Assembly: GCF_000224005.2 (NCBI RefSeq)
Contig: NZ_CP007031.1
Location: 2,013,001-2,077,000 of the forward strand
Length of the DNA: 64,000 bases
Direction: 5' to 3'
Origin: Marichromatium purpuratum 984
Lineage (GTDB): Bacteria; Pseudomonadota; Gammaproteobacteria; Chromatiales; Chromatiaceae
Shown: piece by piece, positions 34,991 through 42,687 of the stretch
Layout: each line of letters starts with the position of its first letter
Position numbering within the stretch: position 1 is the stretch's first letter
Program-made: the position numbers and the translations under genes
The notes under the pieces: generated by a model
What the model saw: only the letters and a program-made list of their open reading frames with translations
Told to the model about the DNA's origin: nothing
Database searches by the model: none

Positions 34991-37282
34991 TCAGGGCATG
35001 TCGCCAAGGCATGCGCGGCGCTCACACCAACGCCGCCACATCGCCCTGTAGGCCGCCTCGATGCGCGCGATCCCACCGGGCTCGTCGCGCCAGGCGCTGG
35101 CCTCCATCTCCCCGCGCAGCCCCGCCCGGATCGCCGCCAGCCCCGCCAGGTCCGCGGCCAGCGCCACCGCCCGCTCGACGTAACCGGCCTCGTCCGGCGC
35201 GATCCACGCATCCCGGCCGATCCCCGCGAGGATCGTCGCCCCGATCCGGCCCACGCTCGGCCGATCGGCCAGGGTCACGAACGGCACCCCCATGTAGAGC
35301 GACTCCATCAGCGTCGTCCCCGAGTTGTGCGGGAAGCAGTCGAGCCCGATGTCCATCCCGCGCAGCACGTCCCACGGCGGGCTGTGGTAGCCGATCTCCA
35401 GGCGCTCGCGGGCAATCCCGTGCGCGGCGAAGCGCTCGGCCAGCGCCTGTTGCGCCGCATCGCTCACGAAGTCCTTGCTGTTGACCACCAGCCGCGAGCC
35501 CGGCACCCGGTCGAGGATCTCCGACCACACCCGCACGGTGCGGTGGTTGATCCGCACCCCGCGCGTCAGCGTGCCGAAGGTGACCGCCCCACGCTCCAGC
35601 GCCGGCAGCGCGTTCACCGCCCCCATCCCCGCGCTCGGCCGATATACCCCGCCGGGCGCGGCCAGACGCCAGGGCCGCTCGCCGAACAACCCCTCCGACC
35701 CCTCGGGCACCAGCACCTCGTCGGCAAGGAAGTAGTCGATCGCGCTCAACCCCGTGGTGTAGCCATAGCCCACCCAGGCGCTGACCGACACCGGCGCCGG
35801 CTTGCGCGCGAACACCCCCAGCCGGTTGCCCGCCGTGTGGCCGGCCAGGTCCACCAGGATGTCGATGCCGTCGGCGCGGATGCGTGCGGCGAGTTCGCCG
35901 TCGTTCAGCCCGCGCGTCGGCACCCAATGATCGACCAACGAGCGGTAGCGCGCCGTCTGCGCGTCCTCGCGCGTCAGCTCGGCATAGGCATGGAGTTCAA
36001 ACCGGGTGCGGTCGTGGTGTTCGAGCAACGGTTCGAGCATGTAGCGAATCGCGTGCGAGCGGAAGTCCGGCGAGACGTACCCCAGGCGCAGACGACGCTC
36101 GGCATCGCGCGTGTTGGTGTGCGCCCGCCAGTGCGCCCGCGCCGCCTCGCCGTGACGACGATCGTAGTCGCGATAGGCGGCGTAGACCTCCTCGGCAGAC
36201 CGATCCGGGTGGTAATTGATGGTGAACAAACGATTCGATTCGGCCACGGCGAACTCGGGCCTCCCCTGAATGGCGGCCGAATAGCATCGAATCGCCTCGT
36301 CATGACGACCGAGATCCTGCAGCACCCCACCCAAGTTGTTCCTGGCGTTGAGATTATCGGGGTCCTTGTCGAGCGCCATCTCGTAATAACGCCTTGCCTT
36401 GTCGAGTTCCCCCGTGTCCTTGTAGACGATGCCGATGTTCGAATAGGCCTCCGACAGGTCGGGCTTCAGCGCCAATGCCCGCCTGTAGCTCGCGATCGCC
36501 TCGTCAAATCTGCCGAGTGACTTCAACACCGCCCCCAGGCTGTTATGCGCCTCGGCATAATCGGGCGACAACGCGATCGCGCGACTGAAACAGCTCTGGG
36601 ATTGCGCCAGCCTTCCAAGGTCGTGAAGAATATTGCCCAAGGTATTGAGAAGCTCCGGATCCTTGGGGTTGAGCGCCAGGGCCTGCTGCATCGCAGGGAG
36701 CGCGGAACGGCAGTCATCGCTGCGGTAGAGTACGGTCCCCATCGCCTTCCACAGGAAAAAGTCTCGCGGGTACTTCTTGCACAGCAACCGCGCTTTCGAG
36801 AGGGCTTCCTCCAGACGATTGTCCTCCACCAGCCCAGTGAGTTCACGCACCTGCCGAACCGGTGCCCGAGCGGTATCGTCCAGCGTCACCCCCTCGGTCT
36901 CGCCGCCGGTATCACAAGCAGCGACGTCGCGTATACCGAAACGTTCACGAAGACCGGCGAGAACACCGTCGTCACAGCCCGAGGCACACAGGCGTCCGAA
37001 AGTCGACTCGGCCTCCCGGCGGCGGCCCTGCCGCAAGAGCAATTCGACCAAGGAGATCAGGCATGCCTGATCCCTCGGCGCGACGACCAGCGCGCGCTCC
37101 AGGAGATGGACGCCACCACCCGGATCCCCCCTGGACTCGGCGATCGAGGCAAGATCACGCAAGGCGTCGATACAGCTCGGATCGAGCGCGAGCACCGCGC
37201 GATAGAGCGGTTCGGCAACATCGAGACGACCATCGCGATAGTGTCCTGATGCGGTTTCGTAAAGGATCTGGGCATCATTCAA
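34991..37282 (-). CDS. TPR-GT41 glycosyltransferase, SPINDLY/OGT-like (paralog 1)
   Basis: The protein is 763 aa. TPR repeats fill about residues 1-340 (for example AYSNIGIVYKDTGELDKARR). The GT41-type domain follows from about 345: RLRLGYVSPDFRSHAIRYML, then VSVSAWVGYGYTTGLSAIDY, and the C-terminal nucleotide-binding part HNSGTTLMESLYMGVPFVTL. The family transfers a sugar from a nucleotide donor to Ser/Thr. Its catalytic module is nearly identical to those of the next three genes except for one patch (VVNSKDFVSDAAQQALAERF). The start is a TTG at 37282, supported by GAGG upstream and by alignment with paralog 2. It is the gene nearest flagellin. Confidence 0.9.
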   Translation of the reverse strand: MNDAQILYETASGHYRDGRLDVAEPLYRAVLALDPSCIDALRDLASIAESRGDPGGGVHLLERALVVAPRDQACLISLVELLLRQGRRREAESTFGRLCASGCDDGVLAGLRERFGIRDVAACDTGGETEGVTLDDTARAPVRQVRELTGLVEDNRLEEALSKARLLCKKYPRDFFLWKAMGTVLYRSDDCRSALPAMQQALALNPKDPELLNTLGNILHDLGRLAQSQSCFSRAIALSPDYAEAHNSLGAVLKSLGRFDEAIASYRRALALKPDLSEAYSNIGIVYKDTGELDKARRYYEMALDKDPDNLNARNNLGGVLQDLGRHDEAIRCYSAAIQGRPEFAVAESNRLFTINYHPDRSAEEVYAAYRDYDRRHGEAARAHWRAHTNTRDAERRLRLGYVSPDFRSHAIRYMLEPLLEHHDRTRFELHAYAELTREDAQTARYRSLVDHWVPTRGLNDGELAARIRADGIDILVDLAGHTAGNRLGVFARKPAPVSVSAWVGYGYTTGLSAIDYFLADEVLVPEGSEGLFGERPWRLAAPGGVYRPSAGMGAVNALPALERGAVTFGTLTRGVRINHRTVRVWSEILDRVPGSRLVVNSKDFVSDAAQQALAERFAAHGIARERLEIGYHSPPWDVLRGMDIGLDCFPHNSGTTLMESLYMGVPFVTLADRPSVGRIGATILAGIGRDAWIAPDEAGYVERAVALAADLAGLAAIRAGLRGEMEASAWRDEPGGIARIEAAYRAMWRRWCERRACLGDMP
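35025..36245 (-). repeat. Shared catalytic-module repeat, copy 1
   Basis: A direct repeat of about 1.2 kb, aligned without gaps to 37424-38645 at close to identical sequence, including synonymous sites. One divergent patch lies at about 35433-35545. Confidence 0.9.
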
Positions 37283-37384
37283 GACTTCACCCTCAATATG
37301 ACGCGCACCTCGGAGATGCGCCCTTTCGTGTCAAGGCGTGGGAGATGCCCGAATACGACCTCCCGAGCAGAACACCTCGAACCT

Positions 37385-39886
37385 TCAGTTCTCTTCACCG
37401 CCTTCCTCTGCCCCCTCCAGAGAACACCAGCGCCGCCACATCGCCCTGTAGGCCGCCTCGATGCGCGCGATCCCACCGGGCTCGTCGCGCCAGGCGCTGG
37501 CCTCCATCTCCCCGCGCAGCCCCGCCCGGATCGCCGCCAGCCCCGCCAGATCCGCGGCCAGCGCCACCGCCCGCTCGACGTAACCGGCCTCGTCCGGTGC
37601 GATCCACGCATCCCGGCCGATCCCCGCGAGGATCGTCGCCCCGATCCGGCCCACGCTCGGCCGATCGGCCAGGGTCACGAACGGCACCCCCATGTAGAGC
37701 GACTCCATCAGCGTCGTCCCCGAGTTGTGCGGGAAGCAGTCGAGCCCGATGTCCATCCCGCGCAGCACGTCCCACGGCGGGCTGTGGTAGCCGATCTCCA
37801 GGCGCTCGCGGGCAATCCCGTGCGCGGCGAAGCGCGCGGCGAGCCGCTCGGCGACCGACGCATCGGCATAGGTGCGACTATCGATGACCAGGCGCGAACC
37901 CGGCACCCGGTCGAGGATCTCCGACCACACCCGCACGACGCGATGGTTGATCCGCACCCCGCGCGTCAGCGTGCCGAAGGTGACCGCCCCACGCTCCAGC
38001 GCCGGCAGCACGTTCACCGCCCCCATCCCCGCGCTCGGCCGATACACCCCGCCGGGCGCGGCCAGACGCCAGGGCCGCTCGCTGAACAACCCCTCCGACC
38101 CCTCGGGCACCAGCACCTCGTCGGCAAGGAAGTAGTCGATCGCGCTCAACCCCGTGGTGTAGCCATAGCCCACCCAGGCGCTGACCGACACCGGCGCCGG
38201 CTTGTACGCGAACACCCCCAGCCGGTTGCCCGCCGTGTGGCCGGCCAGGTCCACCAGGATGTCGATGCCGTCGGCGCGGATGCGTGCGGCGAGTTCGCCG
38301 TCGTTCAGCCCGCGCGTCGGCACCCAATGATCGACCAGCGAGCGGTAGCGCGCCGTCTGCGCGTCCTCGCGCGTCAGCTCGGCATAGGCATGGAGTTCAA
38401 ACCGGGTGCGGTCGTGATGTTCGAGCAACGGTTCGAGCATGTAGCGGATCGCGTGCGAGCGGAAGTCCGGCGAGACGTACCCCAGGCGCAGACGACGCTC
38501 GGCATCGCGCGTGTTGGTGTGCGCCCGCCAGTGCGCCCGCGCCGCCTCGCCGTGACGACGATCGTAGTCGCGATAGGCGGCGTAGACCTCCTCGGCAGAC
38601 CAATCCGGGTGGTAATTGATGGTGAACAAACGATTCGATTCGGCCTGGATCTGGCCGGGTTCGAGCGCGCAAGCGCGCTCGAACCCGGTGATCGCCTCCT
38701 CCAACCGGCCGAGATCCTTGAGCACGTTTGCGCGATTGTTGTGTGCGTTCGCGTTCTCGCCGTCGATCGACAAGGCCTGTTCCAGGCAACGCAGCGCCTC
38801 CTCCGATCGTCCTAACTCATGGAGTAGGATACCGAGGTTGTTGAATGCCTCGATGCTGCGCGGATCCAGCGCCAGGACACGACGGTAGCTACACTCGGCC
38901 GCTCCGGAGAGGCCCAACGCCTGTAGCGCCAGTCCACGATTGCCGTGGGCCTCGGCCATCTCCGGCACCAACTCCAGCACCCGATCGAAGCAGCTCAACG
39001 CCTCGCGATAGCGACTCAGGTCAGCCAAGGTGACACCAAGGTTGAGCAACAGGTCGGCATCGTCCGGGCGTCGCCGCAGTGCCTCGCGATGGCTCGCCAA
39101 CGCCGCCCCGGCCCGGCCCAGCGCCTGGTACGCCAGCCCCTGGTTGCTCCATGCCTCGACGAACTCGGGCTGGAGTTCCAAGGCGCGCGCATGGGCACGC
39201 AGCGCCGCCTCGGGGCGCCCCAGCTCACGCAGCAGAAGACCGAGGTTGTCCTGTGCCCGCACATAGTCCGGGGCGAGCGCGAGGGCGCGCTGGCAACACT
39301 CCAACGCCGCCGCCGGCGCCGCCTGGTCGCGCAGGGTCATCGCCAGGTTGTTCCATATCTCGGCACGCGCCGGATCGAGCGCGAGCGCGCGCCGGTAGTG
39401 AGCCGCTGCCTCTTCGAGTCGACCGAGCCGCCGGCAGACGTGCCCCAGGCTGTTGCGCAGCTCCGGGTCATCGGGGCCGAGTCGCATCGCCCGTTCGAGC
39501 GCGACCATCGCCTCGCGCATCTCGCCACGCTGCGCCAACAGGGTGCCCAGTACCTTCCAGCCGAAGGCGTCATCCTGCGCGCTCAGTCGCCGCGCATGCT
39601 GCTCGGCTTCCTCCAGACGTCCGGCGCCCAAGGTCTCGACCAGGCGCGCGTGGTCGGTCGCCACGGAGGCGCGTCCCCCATCATCGGCCGCTCCTCGTCG
39701 CCCCGGGGACGAGCGTCGCGCACCAGTGTCCCGCTCCTCGCGCAACCGTGCGAGCGCAGCCAACACCTCGGGGGCATCGGGGTCGAGCGCGAGCAACGCA
39801 TGATAGACGGCCTCGGCGACGTCCAGACGACCGGCCCGATGATGCGCCGCGGCCGTCTGGAGCAGCGACTGTCGATCCTCGGACAT
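37385..39886 (-). CDS. TPR-GT41 glycosyltransferase, SPINDLY/OGT-like (paralog 2)
   Basis: The protein is 833 aa and has the longest TPR half of the four: about ten or more TPR units to residue 410 (units such as AIGFER- and YRRALALDP-type helices), then the shared GT41-like module. In the donor-binding region the conserved Lys of OGT-type enzymes is replaced by Arg (GTLTRGVRINHR). It starts 2 bp after the stop of paralog 3, so the pair is tightly coupled. The TPR half is clearly different from those of the paralogs, while the last about 405 residues are nearly identical. Confidence 0.9.
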   Translation of the reverse strand: MSEDRQSLLQTAAAHHRAGRLDVAEAVYHALLALDPDAPEVLAALARLREERDTGARRSSPGRRGAADDGGRASVATDHARLVETLGAGRLEEAEQHARRLSAQDDAFGWKVLGTLLAQRGEMREAMVALERAMRLGPDDPELRNSLGHVCRRLGRLEEAAAHYRRALALDPARAEIWNNLAMTLRDQAAPAAALECCQRALALAPDYVRAQDNLGLLLRELGRPEAALRAHARALELQPEFVEAWSNQGLAYQALGRAGAALASHREALRRRPDDADLLLNLGVTLADLSRYREALSCFDRVLELVPEMAEAHGNRGLALQALGLSGAAECSYRRVLALDPRSIEAFNNLGILLHELGRSEEALRCLEQALSIDGENANAHNNRANVLKDLGRLEEAITGFERACALEPGQIQAESNRLFTINYHPDWSAEEVYAAYRDYDRRHGEAARAHWRAHTNTRDAERRLRLGYVSPDFRSHAIRYMLEPLLEHHDRTRFELHAYAELTREDAQTARYRSLVDHWVPTRGLNDGELAARIRADGIDILVDLAGHTAGNRLGVFAYKPAPVSVSAWVGYGYTTGLSAIDYFLADEVLVPEGSEGLFSERPWRLAAPGGVYRPSAGMGAVNVLPALERGAVTFGTLTRGVRINHRVVRVWSEILDRVPGSRLVIDSRTYADASVAERLAARFAAHGIARERLEIGYHSPPWDVLRGMDIGLDCFPHNSGTTLMESLYMGVPFVTLADRPSVGRIGATILAGIGRDAWIAPDEAGYVERAVALAADLAGLAAIRAGLRGEMEASAWRDEPGGIARIEAAYRAMWRRWCSLEGAEEGGEEN
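37424..38645 (-). repeat. Shared catalytic-module repeat, copy 2
   Basis: Near-identical to copy 1 (offset about 2400 bp), copy 3 (offset about 2477 bp) and copy 4 (offset about 5282 bp). Confidence 0.9.
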
Positions 39887-39888
39887 CC

Positions 39889-42207
39889 CTATTCCCGCTC
39901 ACACCAGCGCCGCCACATCGCCCTGTAGGCCGCCTCGATGCGCGCGATCCCACCGGGCTCGTCGCGCCAGGCGCTGGCCTCCATCTCCCCGCGCAGCCCC
40001 GCCCGGATCGCCGCCAGCCCCGCCAGGTCCGCGGCCAGCGCCACCGCCCGCTCGACGTAACCGGCCTCGTCCGGCGCGATCCACGCATCCCGGCCGATCC
40101 CCGCGAGGATCGTCGCCCCGATCCGGCCCACGCTCGGCCGATCGGCCAGGGTCACGAACGGCACCCCCATGTAGAGCGACTCCATCAGCGTCGTCCCCGA
40201 GTTGTGCGGGAAGCAGTCGAGCCCGATGTCCATCCCGCGCAGCACGTCCCACGGCGGGCTGTGGTAGCCGATCTCCAGGCGCTCGCGGGCAATCCCGTGC
40301 GCGGCGAAGCGCGCGGCGAGCCGCTCGGCGACCGACGCATCGGCATAGGTGCGACTATCGATGACCAGGCGCGAACCCGGCACCCGGTCGAGGATCTCCG
40401 ACCACACCCGCACGACGCGATGGTTGATCCGCACCCCGCGCGTCAGCGTGCCGAAGGTGACCGCCCCACGCTCCAGCGCCGGCAGCGCGTTCACCGCCCC
40501 CATCCCCGCGCTCGGCCGATACACCCCGCCGGGCGCGGCCAGACGCCAGGGCCGCTCGCTGAACAACCCCTCCGACCCCTCGGGCACCAGCACCTCGTCG
40601 GCAAGGAAGTAGTCGATCGCGCTCAACCCCGTGGTGTAGCCATAGCCCACCCAGGCGCTGACCGACACCGGCGCCGGCTTGTACGCGAATACCCCCAGCC
40701 GGTTGCCCGCCGTGTGGCCGGCCAGGTCCACCAGGATGTCGATGCCGTCGGCGCGGATGCGTGCGGCGAGTTCGCCGTCGTTCAGCCCGCGCGTCGGCAC
40801 CCAATGATCGACCAACGAGCGGTAGCGCGCCGTTTGCGCGTCCTCGCGCGTCAGCTCGGCATAGACATGAAGCTCGAACTGCAGCCGGTTGCGGTGTTCG
40901 AGCAGCGGTTCGAGCATGTAGCGGATCGCGTGCGAGCGGAAGTCCGGCGAGACGTACCCCAGGCGCAGACGACGCTCGGCATCGCGCGTGTTGGTGTGCG
41001 CCCGCCAGTGCGCCCGCACCGCCTCGCCGTGACGACGATCGTAGTCGCGATAATCGGTGAAGATCGCCTCGGCAGAGAGGTCCGATTGATAATTGAGCGC
41101 GAACAACAGCTTACTGTGGATGGCGGCATCCTGGGGATGTTGCGACAGCGCCTGGCGATAGGTCGCGACGGCCTCGTCCACCCGCCCCATCTGCTGAAGG
41201 ATATTGGCCAGGTTGGCGAGCATCTCCGCCTGTCCCGGTCTGAGGGTGACGGCGCGCTGTTGCAGCGCCAGCGCCTCGTCGAGCCGCCCCAGCTCGGCCA
41301 GTGCATTGCCGAGATTGGTCAGGGTCTCGGGATGATCGGGGTCGATCGCCAGGGCACGTCGATAGTCGTCCAGCGCCTCGGCGCTACGCCCGAGGCAGCG
41401 TAGCGCCGAGCCACGGTTGTTGTAACTCTTCAGGTGTTGGGGGTCGATCTCCAGGACGGTGTCGAAATAACCGATCGCCTCTTTTGCCTCTCCCATCGCC
41501 TGCAGCAGAGAGGCAAGGTTGTAGAGCGCGGAGACGGAGTTCGGCGAGAGCTTGGCCGCGTGTGCGTAGGCGAGTCCCGCCTCTCTGAGCCGACCAGCCT
41601 GTTCGAGCGCAACCCCGAGGACATTGTGGATCTGCGGGTCCTGGTCGTCGCGACCCAGGGCCTCTTCGAGCGCGGGCAGGGCCTCGTCACTCCGCGAACA
41701 CCGCGTCAGCACGCTCCCCAGCATCTTCCAGCCGAAGGCGTCCCAGGGACGGCACAGGGTCCACTCGCGCGCGAGCCGTTCGACCTCATCGAACTGGTGA
41801 CGGTCGAACAACAGGATCAGCGCGTCCTCGTCGGTCGGTGCCGGCGTGGCGAGCATCCGCTGGAGCATGTCCCTCAAGGAGCATGCCTCCTCGGAGTCGA
41901 GTCCGCAGTCGATGGCGCGCTCGATCACCGCCAGCCCCTCCTGCGGGCGATAGGCCAACATCAATCCCTGCGCGTAGGACTCCCAGTGATGACCGTTCTC
42001 GGGCGCCAGTTCGAGGGCCCGCAGCAGGGATCGGAGTCCGGCGTCGAGCCGCCCGCGCTCGATCTCCAGCACCCCCAGCCCGTGATGTGCGGCGGCTGCC
42101 TCCGGGGTGGACTCGAGACACGCGCGATACAGGGACTCGGCCTCTTGCAGATGTCCCGCGGCATGATGGGCACGCGCCTGTTCGAGCGATTCGTCGTTGG
42201 CGACCAT
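39889..42207 (-). CDS. TPR-GT41 glycosyltransferase, SPINDLY/OGT-like (paralog 3)
   Basis: The protein is 772 aa. TPR units cover about residues 5-365 (for example LYNLASLLQAMGEAKEAIGY), followed by the shared catalytic module. The module is locally different from paralogs 1 and 2 near FELHVYAELTRE, where the codons as well as the residues change. The start was set at the ATG at 42207, with AAAGGGG about 11 bp upstream; the frame open to 42372 has no support. A gap of 480 bp without a gene separates it from paralog 4. Confidence 0.9.
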   Translation of the reverse strand: MVANDESLEQARAHHAAGHLQEAESLYRACLESTPEAAAAHHGLGVLEIERGRLDAGLRSLLRALELAPENGHHWESYAQGLMLAYRPQEGLAVIERAIDCGLDSEEACSLRDMLQRMLATPAPTDEDALILLFDRHQFDEVERLAREWTLCRPWDAFGWKMLGSVLTRCSRSDEALPALEEALGRDDQDPQIHNVLGVALEQAGRLREAGLAYAHAAKLSPNSVSALYNLASLLQAMGEAKEAIGYFDTVLEIDPQHLKSYNNRGSALRCLGRSAEALDDYRRALAIDPDHPETLTNLGNALAELGRLDEALALQQRAVTLRPGQAEMLANLANILQQMGRVDEAVATYRQALSQHPQDAAIHSKLLFALNYQSDLSAEAIFTDYRDYDRRHGEAVRAHWRAHTNTRDAERRLRLGYVSPDFRSHAIRYMLEPLLEHRNRLQFELHVYAELTREDAQTARYRSLVDHWVPTRGLNDGELAARIRADGIDILVDLAGHTAGNRLGVFAYKPAPVSVSAWVGYGYTTGLSAIDYFLADEVLVPEGSEGLFSERPWRLAAPGGVYRPSAGMGAVNALPALERGAVTFGTLTRGVRINHRVVRVWSEILDRVPGSRLVIDSRTYADASVAERLAARFAAHGIARERLEIGYHSPPWDVLRGMDIGLDCFPHNSGTTLMESLYMGVPFVTLADRPSVGRIGATILAGIGRDAWIAPDEAGYVERAVALAADLAGLAAIRAGLRGEMEASAWRDEPGGIARIEAAYRAMWRRWCERE
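39901..41051 (-). repeat. Shared catalytic-module repeat, copy 3
   Basis: Near-identical to copy 2, except for a divergent tract at about 40853-40905. Identity ends abruptly near 41051. Confidence 0.9.
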
Positions 42208-42687
42208 GGATGATTGACCCCTTTGTCCTGATACATTGCGACTGGTCGAGGAGCAGTCGTCGATACGGGACCGGTCGAGCATGCAAGCCGCCAATAATTT
42301 GACGATTACGCTCACTGCCCCGCTCTCTGCGAACGCGCCGATCCGAGCAGCCACCAGTGATGGCGGGCGCATGGCTCACCGCCATCGTACTGGACGCACA
42401 CCGCGGCGATCGGGCGCGCCGGTCGGCATCCGGCGATGCGCTCCTGCCGACCGGTCGGATCGTGTCTCATGGCTCGAACGGCGTGCGACCGGCGACGGGA
42501 CATCCTGCTCCGACGGGGTCAGATGCAAATGACGCGCCAGATCATCGAGAGAGGGGCGGTCCTCCCGAGGGCTGTCCCGGCAATCTCGACCGCTGAACCC
42601 GCCCCCGCCCGAGCGCGCAGATCCTGCCGATAACGCTCCGTCCGCTTGCCGAGGCTGCGGCTTCCCGTCTCCACAGCGGTCTGGCGC
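42208..42687. other. 480-bp gap between glycosyltransferase paralogs 4 and 3
   Basis: I see no gene here. The only AT-rich stretch (CAATAATTTGACGATTACG, about 42291-42309) could hold a separate promoter for paralogs 3, 2 and 1 on the minus strand. No mobile-element ends are visible. Confidence 0.5.

Noticed and set aside
39079-41403. Very long plus-strand open frame (774 codons) opposite the glycosyltransferase genes, and similar frames opposite the other copies.
   Set aside because: The catalytic modules are high-GC and their antisense frame lacks stops for compositional reasons. The translated products are Pro/Arg/His-rich without domains, while the minus-strand products are clear TPR-GT41 proteins.
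42208-42687. A small gene or decayed fifth glycosyltransferase in the gap between paralogs 4 and 3.
   Set aside because: No frame in the gap encodes a TPR-like or GT41-like segment, and no ribosome binding site with a sensible start was found.
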